Positions 33,595-42,579 of a stretch of 64,000 bases of DNA are shown here, in pieces. A program made the translations under genes and the position numbers. Position 1 is the stretch's first letter; each line of letters begins with the position of its first letter. A model generated the notes under the pieces. That model did not search any database. It saw only the letters and a program-made list of their open reading frames with translations, and was not told the origin of the DNA. Origin of the DNA: Arsenophonus sp052171275. Its GTDB lineage: Bacteria > Pseudomonadota > Gammaproteobacteria > Enterobacterales > Enterobacteriaceae. The stretch is from positions 1,240,001-1,304,000 of the forward strand of contig CM125795.1 of NCBI GenBank assembly GCA_052171275.1, given 5' to 3'.

Positions 33595-34296
33595 ATGAAT
33601 ATAAAAAACATTTTATTAATATTGCTAATATCCATTCCTCTTATTTCAAGAGCAAATCATTTAAAATTGCATACTTCTGCTGTTATTATAGAAGCTAATA
33701 TTGGCGAAAACTCTTTCCCAGTAAAAAATGAATCTTCTTTACCTATCATAATGCTTACTACTCTTGAATCTATACCAGAAGACCCAGAAAAAATAGTTAT
33801 AATTACACCCCCGATCTCACGTATTGAACCCTATGAGACACAAGTAGTACGTTTTTTGTTAAAAAAAACTAATAATTTAAAAAATGAACGTATGGCTCGT
33901 GTAAAATTTGAAAGTATTCCATCGAAAGTGGATGGAGTTAGTAATCGAATTAATATCAATATTGCTCAAAATATTCCACTTATCGTACAACCAAAAGGAC
34001 TTAAGCGTGATTATACTCCTTGGAAACATTTACAATTGAAAGTTTCAAATAATAGATTATTAATATATAATCCATCTCCATACGTTGTTCGATTTCACCC
34101 TAGATTAACCTTATTACCTTCTCAAGAATTAACTAGTTTACCAAAAAGTTATCTCTTACCAGGAAAAAAACTATACATAAATTTACCAATACAAAAAGGA
34201 AAACTCACTGCAGTCAAATTAACACCAGTATCATTATATAACTATATGCAGAATACCATTGAACTACAAGTTAGCTCTGCATCAGCAGGAATTTAA
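33595..34296 (+). CDS. Periplasmic fimbrial chaperone, 233 aa
   Basis: PapD-type chaperone that folds subunits in the periplasm by donor-strand complementation and hands them to the usher. The start at ATG 33595 gives a proper signal peptide (MNIKNILLILLISIPLISRA, cleavage near residue 20). An upstream in-frame ATG at 33523 would add 24 residues and spoil the signal peptide. Family features: an N-terminal strand with SFPVKNESSLPIIMLTTLE, the central PPISRIEPYETQVVRFLLKK segment with its conserved arginine, and a second immunoglobulin-like domain from about residue 140. The stop is one base before the usher ATG, so translation is probably coupled. Confidence 0.88.
   Translation: MNIKNILLILLISIPLISRANHLKLHTSAVIIEANIGENSFPVKNESSLPIIMLTTLESIPEDPEKIVIITPPISRIEPYETQVVRFLLKKTNNLKNERMARVKFESIPSKVDGVSNRININIAQNIPLIVQPKGLKRDYTPWKHLQLKVSNNRLLIYNPSPYVVRFHPRLTLLPSQELTSLPKSYLLPGKKLYINLPIQKGKLTAVKLTPVSLYNYMQNTIELQVSSASAGI
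34287..34290 (+). promoter_or_regulatory. Ribosome-binding site of the usher gene
   Basis: AGGA inside the end of the chaperone gene, 7 nt before the ATG at 34298; decides the usher start. Confidence 0.6.
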
Positions 34297-34297
34297 T

Positions 34298-36694
34298 ATG
34301 AAAAAGCACCTAATTTTAGGTCGTTTTATTTTGTTATTGTCAACATCTGTAACAGATGGAATAGCTCAATCAATAACTATGTTTGATACAGATATTTTAC
34401 GAGCACGAGGTATTTCTGATTCTGTCGCTATTTATTTGCAAGGTTCTTCTCGATTCTATCCAGGAATTAATCATCCAACATTAGTGGTTAATGGTAATAA
34501 ACGTGGTACTATACCAGTTACATTTAATAACAAAGGTGACTTATGTGTAAATGATATGTTTTTAAAAGCTGCAGGGATATTTATACCAAAATCAAATGAA
34601 TCATTAACTCTCCAAGATCATATTTGCAAATCATTGCCAATTGGCATTAATGTTAAATTGCAACCAGGACTTAATCGTGTTGAGATATTAGTTCCACCTC
34701 AGTGGATTGATGATAATAATGCGACTAAAAAAACGTATGTCAATGGTGGAAGTGCGGCACTACTTAACTATAATTTTTACATTACTAACGGTAATAACGG
34801 TTTACATCAGCGATCTAACAAATTTTATGCTTATACGGAAAGCGGATTTAATTTTGATAATTGGATAGTACGTAGTTATGATTCATATTCTAGCCAATGT
34901 GATAGTACTAAGTTTCAACATCAAGCTGCCTGGATACAACGTACTTTTAACTCATTAAAATCAACATTACAAGCCGGACAGCTCACTCTTAATAACCCAT
35001 TATTTTCAGCACCATCTTTCAATGGAATTCAGGTGATGCAAGAAAACGCATTAATAAAAACAAATAACAATGTTCAAGTCATAGGAATTTCATATTCAAA
35101 TTCAATGGTTAAAGTACATCAAGGAGGTGTATTAATTTATTCAACACTTGTACCTTCTGGAAAATTTATTTTAAATAACTTACCATTAAATAATTTCTCA
35201 CAGGATTTGGAGGTAACAATTATTGAAAATAATGGTTGGAAACGACGCTTTATTGTTTCTGCATCGTCATTTATATCTAATTTTACACCTATACAAGAGA
35301 GTTGGACATTTGCGATAGGGCAACCTCGTAATATACGAAATGGATTAAATAATCTAAAAAGCTATGGATTTATCACAGCTAGTTTTCCTATAAAAACCTC
35401 GCACAGTAGTAACATTACTACTGGTATAATGTTAGCACAGCATTATACATCTGCTGGACTAAATGCTAAAATAAGATTATGGAAAGGAACATCAACCTAT
35501 CTACGTTTTCTCGCTTCTAAAGATAGACGCACAGGTACAAAAGGAATTATTACACAGGCTGGACATAGCATGGCGTTAGGAGATACATTATTAGCTACTT
35601 TAAGTACTTCTTTTTACACTCTTGGTTTTCGCTATCTTACAGATATTCCTCAGTCTAACGTTTCACGTTATAATCAACAACAAAGATTTTATAGTGCAAA
35701 TCTTGGATGGAATAATAAAATTTTGGGATATTTTTCCATTGGTTTAGTTAGGACAAAACGGTTTGATAATACTATTGAAAACTATCCAACATTAAATTGG
35801 AGTCGCAATATTGGTTCAGCTCATGTCTCAATAAATATATCATCACATAATAATGAACATGTAGATAATATGTACTATCTGAATGTTAATTTGCCTCTAG
35901 GTAAAATCTATACAAATTTCTCTGCTAACAAAGAAGGTAATAATACCAATATATCCACTAATATCAATCATAAAATTAGCGATACTATTAGTTATAGTAT
36001 AGGTACTTCCGTTACTAATAACAACAAATATCATGACTTTAATAGTTCAATTTATTTACAGTCACGATATGGTCGCATTTACGGAAATTATAATTATAAT
36101 GGTCATGAAAATCATGCTTTGTCAATTAGTATGAATGGAAGTATAATACATGATGGTTATGGTATGCTTTTCTCGCCATATAGTGTACGTGATACTTTTG
36201 GTGTTATCAGTGTTATTGGACTCGATAATGCACAAATAGCAACATCCGCAGGTACAGTATGGACAAATAAAAATGGACGCGCTGTAGTTCCATCAGTTAC
36301 CCCATATAATCAATCATATGTTGAATTAATTAATCAGGGTTTACCGCGTAATGTTGAAGTAAATAATCTTCGTAGTGTCACTAAAGCTAGTAGAGGTTCT
36401 GTTAGTAATTTTAGTTTAAAAGTCAAACGAAATAGAAAAATATTACTACAAGTTACTGATCAGTATGGTAATTTATTTCAACAAGGTATGGCTGTATTAG
36501 ATAAGCATGGGCGCTATTTAAGTATCACCGGCGCAGATAGTGATATTTATTTAGATAGAATACATATTAGAAATGGTCTTCTTATTGAAGATGATAATGG
36601 AAATCGTTGCGCATTAAGCTTAAAAGTAAATACAAAACAATTAAAAGAAGATGAACCTTATGAAATAGTATCTGTACCTGCAGTTTGTCGATGA
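34298..36694 (+). CDS. Outer-membrane fimbrial usher, 798 aa
   Basis: Beta-barrel pore that exports and polymerises fimbrial subunits. A signal peptide (about residues 1-24) precedes the N-terminal chaperone-binding domain (FDTDILRARGISDSVAIYLQGSSRFYPGINHPTLVVNG), then a barrel with plug, and C-terminal domains ending with the cysteine pair in RCALSLKVNTKQLKEDEPYEIVSVPAVCR. The segment YSVRDTFGVISVIGLDNAQIATSAGTVWTNKNGRAVVPS is typical of YhcD-like ushers. Length is near normal for the family (about 800-850), with no stop or frameshift. I use ATG 34298; the frame is open slightly further upstream into the chaperone gene. An uninterrupted 2.4 kb usher in so decayed a genome argues for a present-day function. 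Confidence 0.92.
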   Translation: MKKHLILGRFILLLSTSVTDGIAQSITMFDTDILRARGISDSVAIYLQGSSRFYPGINHPTLVVNGNKRGTIPVTFNNKGDLCVNDMFLKAAGIFIPKSNESLTLQDHICKSLPIGINVKLQPGLNRVEILVPPQWIDDNNATKKTYVNGGSAALLNYNFYITNGNNGLHQRSNKFYAYTESGFNFDNWIVRSYDSYSSQCDSTKFQHQAAWIQRTFNSLKSTLQAGQLTLNNPLFSAPSFNGIQVMQENALIKTNNNVQVIGISYSNSMVKVHQGGVLIYSTLVPSGKFILNNLPLNNFSQDLEVTIIENNGWKRRFIVSASSFISNFTPIQESWTFAIGQPRNIRNGLNNLKSYGFITASFPIKTSHSSNITTGIMLAQHYTSAGLNAKIRLWKGTSTYLRFLASKDRRTGTKGIITQAGHSMALGDTLLATLSTSFYTLGFRYLTDIPQSNVSRYNQQQRFYSANLGWNNKILGYFSIGLVRTKRFDNTIENYPTLNWSRNIGSAHVSINISSHNNEHVDNMYYLNVNLPLGKIYTNFSANKEGNNTNISTNINHKISDTISYSIGTSVTNNNKYHDFNSSIYLQSRYGRIYGNYNYNGHENHALSISMNGSIIHDGYGMLFSPYSVRDTFGVISVIGLDNAQIATSAGTVWTNKNGRAVVPSVTPYNQSYVELINQGLPRNVEVNNLRSVTKASRGSVSNFSLKVKRNRKILLQVTDQYGNLFQQGMAVLDKHGRYLSITGADSDIYLDRIHIRNGLLIEDDNGNRCALSLKVNTKQLKEDEPYEIVSVPAVCR

Positions 36695-36700
36695 GTAAAG

Positions 36701-36706
36701 AGGAGG
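36701..36706 (+). promoter_or_regulatory. Strong ribosome-binding site of the fourth fimbrial gene
   Basis: AGGAGG ending 8 nt before ATG 36715. It is the best Shine-Dalgarno sequence in the window and fixes the start over TTG 36685 and ATG 36691. Confidence 0.75.
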
Positions 36707-36714
36707 AATATGAA

Positions 36715-37296
36715 ATGAAATCAATAATATCATTGATTATCATTAGTATAATCATTGATTTTATAATAAATCAACCTTACGTATTAGCATATGAAAATTG
36801 TAATATCAATATTGCACCTCTTGAAATTAATTATGGTGATATAACATCCGATTTATTATATGATCAAGCAGAGAAAAACGATGAAGGGTTTGTATTAACT
36901 CGATATTCTGTATTAGAAATAACTTGTACTAACAAAAAAGAATTTCAAATATACTTACATTCCTCTAAAGTAAATAATGAATATTTCAATACTAAAAATA
37001 ATGTTAAAGTATTTATAATTGCTGATGAAATTCAAACGAATGAGATGGATAAAGAATACATTATATTTTTGAATACAATGAAAGGACATAAATTAGATTT
37101 TCGAGTAAATAGTGAATGGATTCCAGGACAGATATTAGAAATCAATAAACCATTAACTAAACTAGCTGTTAAAATAAAAATAAAATTTTTGATACCTTAT
37201 AACATATTTAAAAATGAAACTTCATTGAATTTTCAGAAGATATTTAATTTCTTACTTTGTTCAAAAATAAAAAATCAAGAAAAAATCAATATTTAA
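36715..37296 (+). CDS. Putative minor fimbrial subunit, 193 aa
   Basis: Last gene of the fimbrial operon. The ATG at 36715 has AGGAGG 8 nt upstream and yields a signal peptide ending at YVLA (about residue 25). The mature start ENCNINIAPLEINYGDI and later EITCTNKKEF place cysteines at 29 and 71, as in pilin-fold subunits. The first two thirds look like a normal pilin. The tail (NETSLNFQKIFNFLLCSKIKNQEKINI) lacks the alternating hydrophobic strand that should end such a protein, so a late frameshift or loss of the native end is possible. Likely a tip or minor subunit, but this rests on position and general pattern. Confidence 0.75.
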   Translation: MKSIISLIIISIIIDFIINQPYVLAYENCNINIAPLEINYGDITSDLLYDQAEKNDEGFVLTRYSVLEITCTNKKEFQIYLHSSKVNNEYFNTKNNVKVFIIADEIQTNEMDKEYIIFLNTMKGHKLDFRVNSEWIPGQILEINKPLTKLAVKIKIKFLIPYNIFKNETSLNFQKIFNFLLCSKIKNQEKINI

Positions 37297-37305
37297 AAAC
37301 CATAG

Positions 37306-37340
37306 TAAGTAATAATTCACTAATTATTTACTTATTTTTT
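37306..37340 (+). terminator. Probable intrinsic terminator of the fimbrial operon
   Basis: Ten bases past the last fimbrial gene, TAAGTAATAATT and AATTATTTACTTA form a stem of about 12 bp with one bulged base and a CACT loop, followed by TTTTTT at 37335-37340. Position and T-run fit a rho-independent terminator; the stem is A/T-rich. Confidence 0.5.
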
Positions 37341-37860
37341 ATAAAAAAATTAAATTCATTTATAATAAAAAAAATAAAAATCTTAATATATTATTTTTTT
37401 TAAAAAATATAGATAATAATATATATTATAGATATTAAATTCCTCAAAATTAGATTATGGATATTTATAATTTTTTTGAATAAATAGTAATTTTAACATA
37501 TTTACATTAATTAATGAAGGTAGAGTTCAATGCAATATATAATTGTATTTCTTATTTAATATTATCTCAGTTAAAATATTATATCATAATGATTATTATA
37601 TAATTTACTGTATAAAAGAAAGATATTATACATTTTTCAAAAAGATTTTTTAGTATGAACTAATATATTATATACAGTTTATTTTTTATATTTTTAATAA
37701 AAATTATCATTAAAATTTAAATAATATCTATAATAAATTTTATAAACTGTGAAATAAGCAAAATGCTATTACTTATATTTTTAAATAGCTTACAATTAAT
37801 GATATTTAATTTTTTATTTGTGATTTTAATATAAAATTATTTAAAATAAGTTTATAGAAA

Positions 37861-37903
37861 ATATTATACTTATAATCTATTTTATAGATTATAAGTATAA
37901 TAT
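37861..37903. repeat. 20-bp perfect inverted repeat, 3-nt loop
   Basis: 37861-37880 is the exact reverse complement of 37884-37903; loop TTT. Two G:C pairs. Confidence 0.75.
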
Positions 37904-38292
37904 AGTCAATAGATACTATTTAAATTAAATAAAATTTCTTAATTTATAATTTAATTAATAATAATATTTATTATTTTATTTTATAAAAATAATGTGAAAA
38001 TAATATATGAGTATAAATATAGATACCTTTATTTGAAAGGTTATAAAAATATAAAAAATATTAATTTAAAATAATATTTTTTCATATTATTAATAGTAAA
38101 GACGATTTTATTATTAAGAAATTAATATTAAGTTTATATAAATATAGATTTATATATAAACGATAAAATCAAAATATATCACAAAATATTAAGATAAATA
38201 ATAAAAACTAAATTATAAATCAATTAGTTAATTATCTATAATAAATTACCTAGCAATTTTATTTACTAAGTCAACTTATTTTTGAATAAATA

Positions 38293-38365
38293 ATTAAATA
38301 ATACTTATTTTATAATATAAATAAGTATTATTTAATGACGTATAAACAAATATATTTATACGTCA
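38293..38365. repeat. Two adjacent perfect inverted repeats, 18 and 11 bp
   Basis: 38293-38310 pairs with 38319-38336 (8-nt loop). The next hairpin starts on the last base of the first: 38336-38346 (TGACGTATAAA) pairs with 38355-38365, also with an 8-nt loop. The second has three G:C pairs. Confidence 0.7.
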
Positions 38366-38550
38366 AATAAAGTTACTTAAAATAAGAATAATTTAGTTAA
38401 AAGTTAATAAAATTGAATATTTAATCTTTTTTAAAACTAATAAGAAGTATAAGATATAATATTAAACTTAAACTTTAAAAAATAAAATGGTTTATTAAGA
38501 TCTTTAATTATAAAAATGTTATAGATTTTATATTAAATTTTTTTATAAGA

Positions 38551-38574
38551 TAGTATTGAAATTAGTATTGAAAT
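38551..38574. repeat. Tandem duplication of a 12-bp unit
   Basis: TAGTATTGAAAT is present twice head to tail (38551-38562, 38563-38574), then followed by ATACTAAT, which can fold back on the second copy. Confidence 0.7.
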
Positions 38575-39349
38575 ACTAATGATATTAGCTGTCTTTTTTT
38601 TGTACTTTTTTCTTAGTTACTTATAAAAAATAAAGATAAAATATATGCACCAAAATATGTTAGCGACACATAACACATGATATTAAATATTATGCATTTT
38701 TATTAAAAAACTCAATATAAATTATTTAATAATCTTTTAATAGAATTTTAATTAAAAGTAACTATGTCTATATTATAATTAATCTCAACATTAATTTAAT
38801 TAATGATATTTTATATTTTAAAAATATTTTAAAAGTTTTAAAAATATTAATATTTAAATATTTTATATTTCTGTTGATATTTTTTAATTTAACTTATAAG
38901 TGAATGGTTGGAATATGTTTTAGTATTTTGGGTATTTAAATAAACTTAATGATTTTATTAATTAACATAGCTTAACATTTCATAAAGAAATTATTTTTTT
39001 AAATAAAAAACTTTATTTTTATAAAATATAATAATTAAAAAGAATTTAATAATTATTTGATTGTGGAAATTATCTTCATTAATAATTTAAATTTAAATAA
39101 CGAAATTAATACAAAAATATTATAAAGATTAAAATAAAAAACTGAAAAATTATCAAATTATATATTTACTATATCATTCCGATTATTTATGAAACTTTAT
39201 AAAACTATATAAATAATTCATCATTATTGAATAAATAGTTTCTTTATAAATTTCTAATAATCAATTTTTATTTTAAAAAAATATTTCATATAATATATTT
39301 ATTAAATTATTAATTTTATTAATAAAAAATATAAAGGAAAATAGTTATC

Positions 39350-40024
39350 ATGTCTATCATATTAACTTGGTATGATATTATAAGCCAAGAAAAAAAACAA
39401 GATTACTTACGTAGTATTTTGATTTATATTAATAAAGCACGAGAAGAAGGTACGATAATTTTTCCACCAGAAAAAGATGTTTTTAATGCTTTTAGTTATA
39501 CCGAATTAAGCAAAGTAAAAGTTGTGATATTGGGACAAGATCCTTATCATAACTTTAATCAAGCTCATGGTCTCTCATTTTCAGTTAAACCAGGTGTTCC
39601 AATACCACCATCATTATTTAATATATATAAAGAACTAACAAAAGATATTCATAATTTCCAATATCCGAATCATGGTTATCTTGTTAATTGGGCACAGCAA
39701 GGAGTTTTATTATTAAACACAATTTTAACTGTTGAAGAAAAAAAAGCACATTCGCATGCACATCTTGGTTGGGAAATATTTACTGATAAAATAATTCTAA
39801 TAATAAACCAATACCAACATGGTACGATTTTTTTATTATGGGGGTCTAATGCGCATAAAAAGAGTAAATTTATCGATAATCGAAAACACTTTATCCTTAA
39901 AGCACCTCATCCTTCACCACTCTCTGCTCATAGAGGTTTCTTTGGTTGTAAACATTTTTCAAAAACTAATAAAATACTAATAAAACAAGGAAGATGTCCC
40001 ATTAATTGGACTCCGTTAATTTAA
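39350..40024 (+). CDS. ung: Uracil-DNA glycosylase, 224 aa
   Basis: Removes uracil arising from cytosine deamination, starting base-excision repair. Catalytic residues are at the E. coli numbers: D64 in GQDPYH and H187 in HPSPLSA. Length is close to E. coli (229), and the leucine loop HPSPLSAHRGFFGCKHFSK is intact. AAAGGA lies upstream of ATG 39350. It stands alone. In a genome drifting to A+T, keeping a C-to-T repair enzyme is noteworthy. Confidence 0.97.
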   Translation: MSIILTWYDIISQEKKQDYLRSILIYINKAREEGTIIFPPEKDVFNAFSYTELSKVKVVILGQDPYHNFNQAHGLSFSVKPGVPIPPSLFNIYKELTKDIHNFQYPNHGYLVNWAQQGVLLLNTILTVEEKKAHSHAHLGWEIFTDKIILIINQYQHGTIFLLWGSNAHKKSKFIDNRKHFILKAPHPSPLSAHRGFFGCKHFSKTNKILIKQGRCPINWTPLI

Positions 40025-40069
40025 ACGTAATAAACTAAATTTTATAACCCATATTAGTAATATTATTTT

Positions 40070-40687
40070 TTAGTTTATTTTTTTTGTTTTTGAGACAATT
40101 ACCATCGCAGGACGCAATAATCGTCCATTTAATGTATAACCTTTCTGCATAACATCAATAACTTGATTAGATTCATGTTCATCAGAATCAATAGTTGTCA
40201 TTGCTTGATGCAATTCAGGATTAAAAGGAATATCCTTCTCCACTACTACTTGAATTCCATATTTATTAATAGCAGTTAAAAAAGACTTTAGTGTTAATTC
40301 AAGACCTTCAAGCATTGACATTGCTTCATTTTTTTTTTGATTAACAAGTTCAATTGCTCTTTCTAAGTTATCAATCACTGGTAATAATTCATTAGCAAAT
40401 TGCTCTAAAGAGAATTTGTGTATTTTTTCAATATCTTGTTCAGTACGACGTCGAATGTTTTCGACTTCAGCTTTAGCACGTAACAAAGTTTCACGTTCAC
40501 GCTTTTGCGCTTCAAGAAGTTTTTGTTCTAATTCAATAATACGCGTATTAATTAATACTTCATCTTCAAAATTGATTGACTGTTTTATATTAACAATATC
40601 TTCATTTTCCTCATTTTTTTTAGACTTTTTAAATTCTTTTTCTTTAAGTATTTGTTCGTCGTCTATTTCATGATCTTTACTGCTCAT
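40070..40687 (-). CDS. grpE: Nucleotide exchange factor GrpE, 205 aa
   Basis: Releases ADP from DnaK in the heat-shock chaperone cycle. I start at the ATG 40685-40687 (MSSKDHEIDDE), which matches the E. coli start MSSKE and has GGAGA 7-8 nt upstream; a further in-frame ATG at 40714 adds nine unrelated residues. The N-terminus is acidic and charged. A long coiled coil covers about residues 45-125 (ELEQKLLEAQKRERETLLRAKAEVENIRRRTEQDIEKIHKF), and the C-terminal beta domain ends with MQKGYTLNGRLLRPAMVIVSK. Its upstream region carries a good heat-shock promoter. It is divergent from nadK, as in E. coli. Confidence 0.96.
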   Translation of the reverse strand: MSSKDHEIDDEQILKEKEFKKSKKNEENEDIVNIKQSINFEDEVLINTRIIELEQKLLEAQKRERETLLRAKAEVENIRRRTEQDIEKIHKFSLEQFANELLPVIDNLERAIELVNQKKNEAMSMLEGLELTLKSFLTAINKYGIQVVVEKDIPFNPELHQAMTTIDSDEHESNQVIDVMQKGYTLNGRLLRPAMVIVSKTKKIN

Positions 40688-40734
40688 AAGCGTATCTCCA
40701 CATTCTATTAGCATTAATAAACATTATTAGTTTA

Positions 40735-40762
40735 ATATTGGGATAAAATTTTCAGATTCAAG
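40735..40762 (-). promoter_or_regulatory. Sigma-32 heat-shock promoter of grpE
   Basis: On the minus strand CTTGAAT (40756-40762), a 13-nt spacer, then CCCAATAT (40735-40742). The consensus is CTTGAAA, 13-14 nt, CCCCATNT. The predicted transcript starts about 40 nt ahead of the GrpE ATG. The boxes stand out because C-rich strings are very rare in the spacers here. Confidence 0.7.
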
Positions 40763-40792
40763 CAAACATGCTGACATCTAAAAGGAAAAACT

Positions 40793-41719
40793 ATGTTTGT
40801 CGGAAAAGAAACAAAAAAATCATTATTTAAGTATATTGGAATTGTTGGTCACCCTAGACATCCGCAATCACTAGCAACTCATAAAAAACTTTATGATTGG
40901 TTACGATCAAAAAAATATAAAGTAATTATTGAGCAACAAATTACCCAACATTTAAAGTTGAAAAATGCTATTGTGGGCGGATTAACAAAAATTGGTAAAA
41001 TAGCAGATTTGATTATCGTTGTTGGTGGTGATGGTAATATGTTAGGAGCTTCCCGTATACTTTCACGATATGAAAATAAAGTCATAGGTATTAATCGCGG
41101 TAACCTTGGTTTCTTAACTGATATTATGGCAGATAATGCACTAAAACAACTAACAGAGGTATTATCTGGTCATTTTTTTGAAGAAAATCGGTTCTTATTA
41201 GAAGTTAATATTAGAAAAAAAAATCATAAACCACGTATTGGCACTGCAATTAATGAAGTTATTTTACATCAAGGCAAAGTGGCACATATGATTGAATTTG
41301 AAGTTTACATTGATGATCGCTTCGCTTTTTCTCAACGTTCAGATGGATTAATTATTACTACACCTACTGGTTCAACCGCTTATTCACTCTCTGCTGGAGG
41401 CCCTATACTTAGCTCAAATCTTGAAGTTATCGCGTTAGTACCTATGTTCCCTCATGATCTTTCATCGCGACCGTTAGTCATTAGCAGTAATAGCAATATT
41501 AAATTAAAATTTAAACAAAAAAATATTGATTACAAAATCAGTTGTGACAGCCAAATTGTTTTATCAATACAAGATGATGATGAAGTATTAATTAAAAAAA
41601 GTAGTAAAAAACTAAATCTTATCCATCCAAAAGATTACAATTATTTTGATGTATTAAGCTCAAAATTAGGTTGGTCAAAAAAAATATTTTTATTTTTAAT
41701 TGCAATTTTCTCATATTAA
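40793..41719 (+). CDS. nadK: NAD kinase, 308 aa
   Basis: Phosphorylates NAD to NADP. Conserved motifs: the IGIVGHPRHP start, GGDGN near residues 78-82, the INRGNLGFLTD segment, TAINEVILH, and TTPTGSTAYSLSAGGPI. The body aligns end to end with E. coli NadK (292), whose last residues LGWSKKLF correspond to LGWSKKIF here. About ten further hydrophobic residues (LFLIAIFSY) follow, consistent with loss of the original stop and read-through into spacer. AAAGGA is 6 nt before ATG 40793. It completes, with NadE, the last two steps to NADP. Confidence 0.96.
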   Translation: MFVGKETKKSLFKYIGIVGHPRHPQSLATHKKLYDWLRSKKYKVIIEQQITQHLKLKNAIVGGLTKIGKIADLIIVVGGDGNMLGASRILSRYENKVIGINRGNLGFLTDIMADNALKQLTEVLSGHFFEENRFLLEVNIRKKNHKPRIGTAINEVILHQGKVAHMIEFEVYIDDRFAFSQRSDGLIITTPTGSTAYSLSAGGPILSSNLEVIALVPMFPHDLSSRPLVISSNSNIKLKFKQKNIDYKISCDSQIVLSIQDDDEVLIKKSSKKLNLIHPKDYNYFDVLSSKLGWSKKIFLFLIAIFSY

Positions 41720-42078
41720 AATGATGAATATTATTAATTGTTAATGACTTTATTTTAAATAAAAAGAAGTCATATAATTTCATATTCAAGATAATAATTA
41801 ATATTATTTTGATTTAATATAAATGATAGAAAATAAAATTATAATGATATATTAAGAGTTATGTTTATAAAAACTCTATGACTTATATTAATATTATATT
41901 AGTTATGATGTTCAATTTTATTCTTATTTAAAAATTCGTATATACTATTATTTTGTTGATATGTTTTAAAATATTATTAAATAAAATTATAAATTAAATA
42001 CAATAATAAATAATTGTATTACATATAATTATTACTATTCATGTAATATGATATTTATACTTAATTCTTATTAAATAG

Positions 42079-42116
42079 AGAAGATTATATATAAATTATG
42101 TAATCTTCTATTTTTT
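42079..42116 (+). terminator. Terminator-like hairpin with T-run in an empty spacer
   Basis: AGAAGATTA (42079-42087) pairs with 42101-42109, with a 13-nt loop, followed by ATTTTTT (42110-42116). It is orphaned: the nearest upstream gene on this strand is nadK, 360 bp away. It may be the relic terminator of a lost gene or still serve nadK. Confidence 0.4.
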
Positions 42117-42134
42117 AGAATTACATAATTTATA
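42090..42134. repeat. 15-bp inverted repeat that competes with the terminator stem
   Basis: 42090-42104 pairs perfectly with 42120-42134, leaving a 15-nt loop that holds the T-run. The left arm shares 42101-42104 with the terminator stem, so the two folds exclude each other. Confidence 0.6.
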
Positions 42135-42537
42135 ATATTTGTATTTAAATAATACAAAATCATTAATAATTTATTAATTACTAATTACGTAAACAAAAAA
42201 TTATTTTTAAAATAAAAATTAATATAGAAAAATTAAAATCTTTATTTTATAAAGAATTAATAAAATTTTAATAATAATCATCTTTAATATTATCATATTT
42301 AACGATTTATTAAATAAATTATTTAAAATAATTGGAATTTATATTTGAAGAATTTAAATAAATATTAAAAAATTATAAAATGTTAAAGAACTAATAAATT
42401 TTAAAAAATATTTTTTAAAGTTAATATAAATTAATAAATCATCAATAGTAATAAAGAAATAAAATATTGATTCTCATATTAACTTTAAAATAAAGAAATT
42501 AATAACTTTTACTTCTCTATTAGAAATGAATTTAATT

Positions 42538-42579
42538 ATTAGATTAATATTTCTTTCTAATAAGAAATATTAATCTAAT
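42538..42579. repeat. 18-bp perfect inverted repeat, 6-nt loop
   Basis: 42538-42555 pairs with 42562-42579; loop TCTAAT; two G:C pairs. Confidence 0.7.

Larger units (their letters stand above)
37297..39349. other. Gene-free AT-rich spacer, fimbrial operon to ung
   Basis: 2.05 kb with no gene. It holds the likely fimbrial terminator, a 20-bp hairpin (37861-37903), two adjacent hairpins (38293-38365) and a 12-bp tandem duplication (38551-38574). A short patch near 38650-38690 has more G+C than its surroundings but no frame. Confidence 0.8.

Noticed and set aside
40416..40673. 85-codon open frame on the plus strand
   Set aside because: Antisense to the grpE coiled-coil region; serine-rich shadow.
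40891..41085. 64-codon open frame on the minus strand
   Set aside because: Antisense shadow of nadK.
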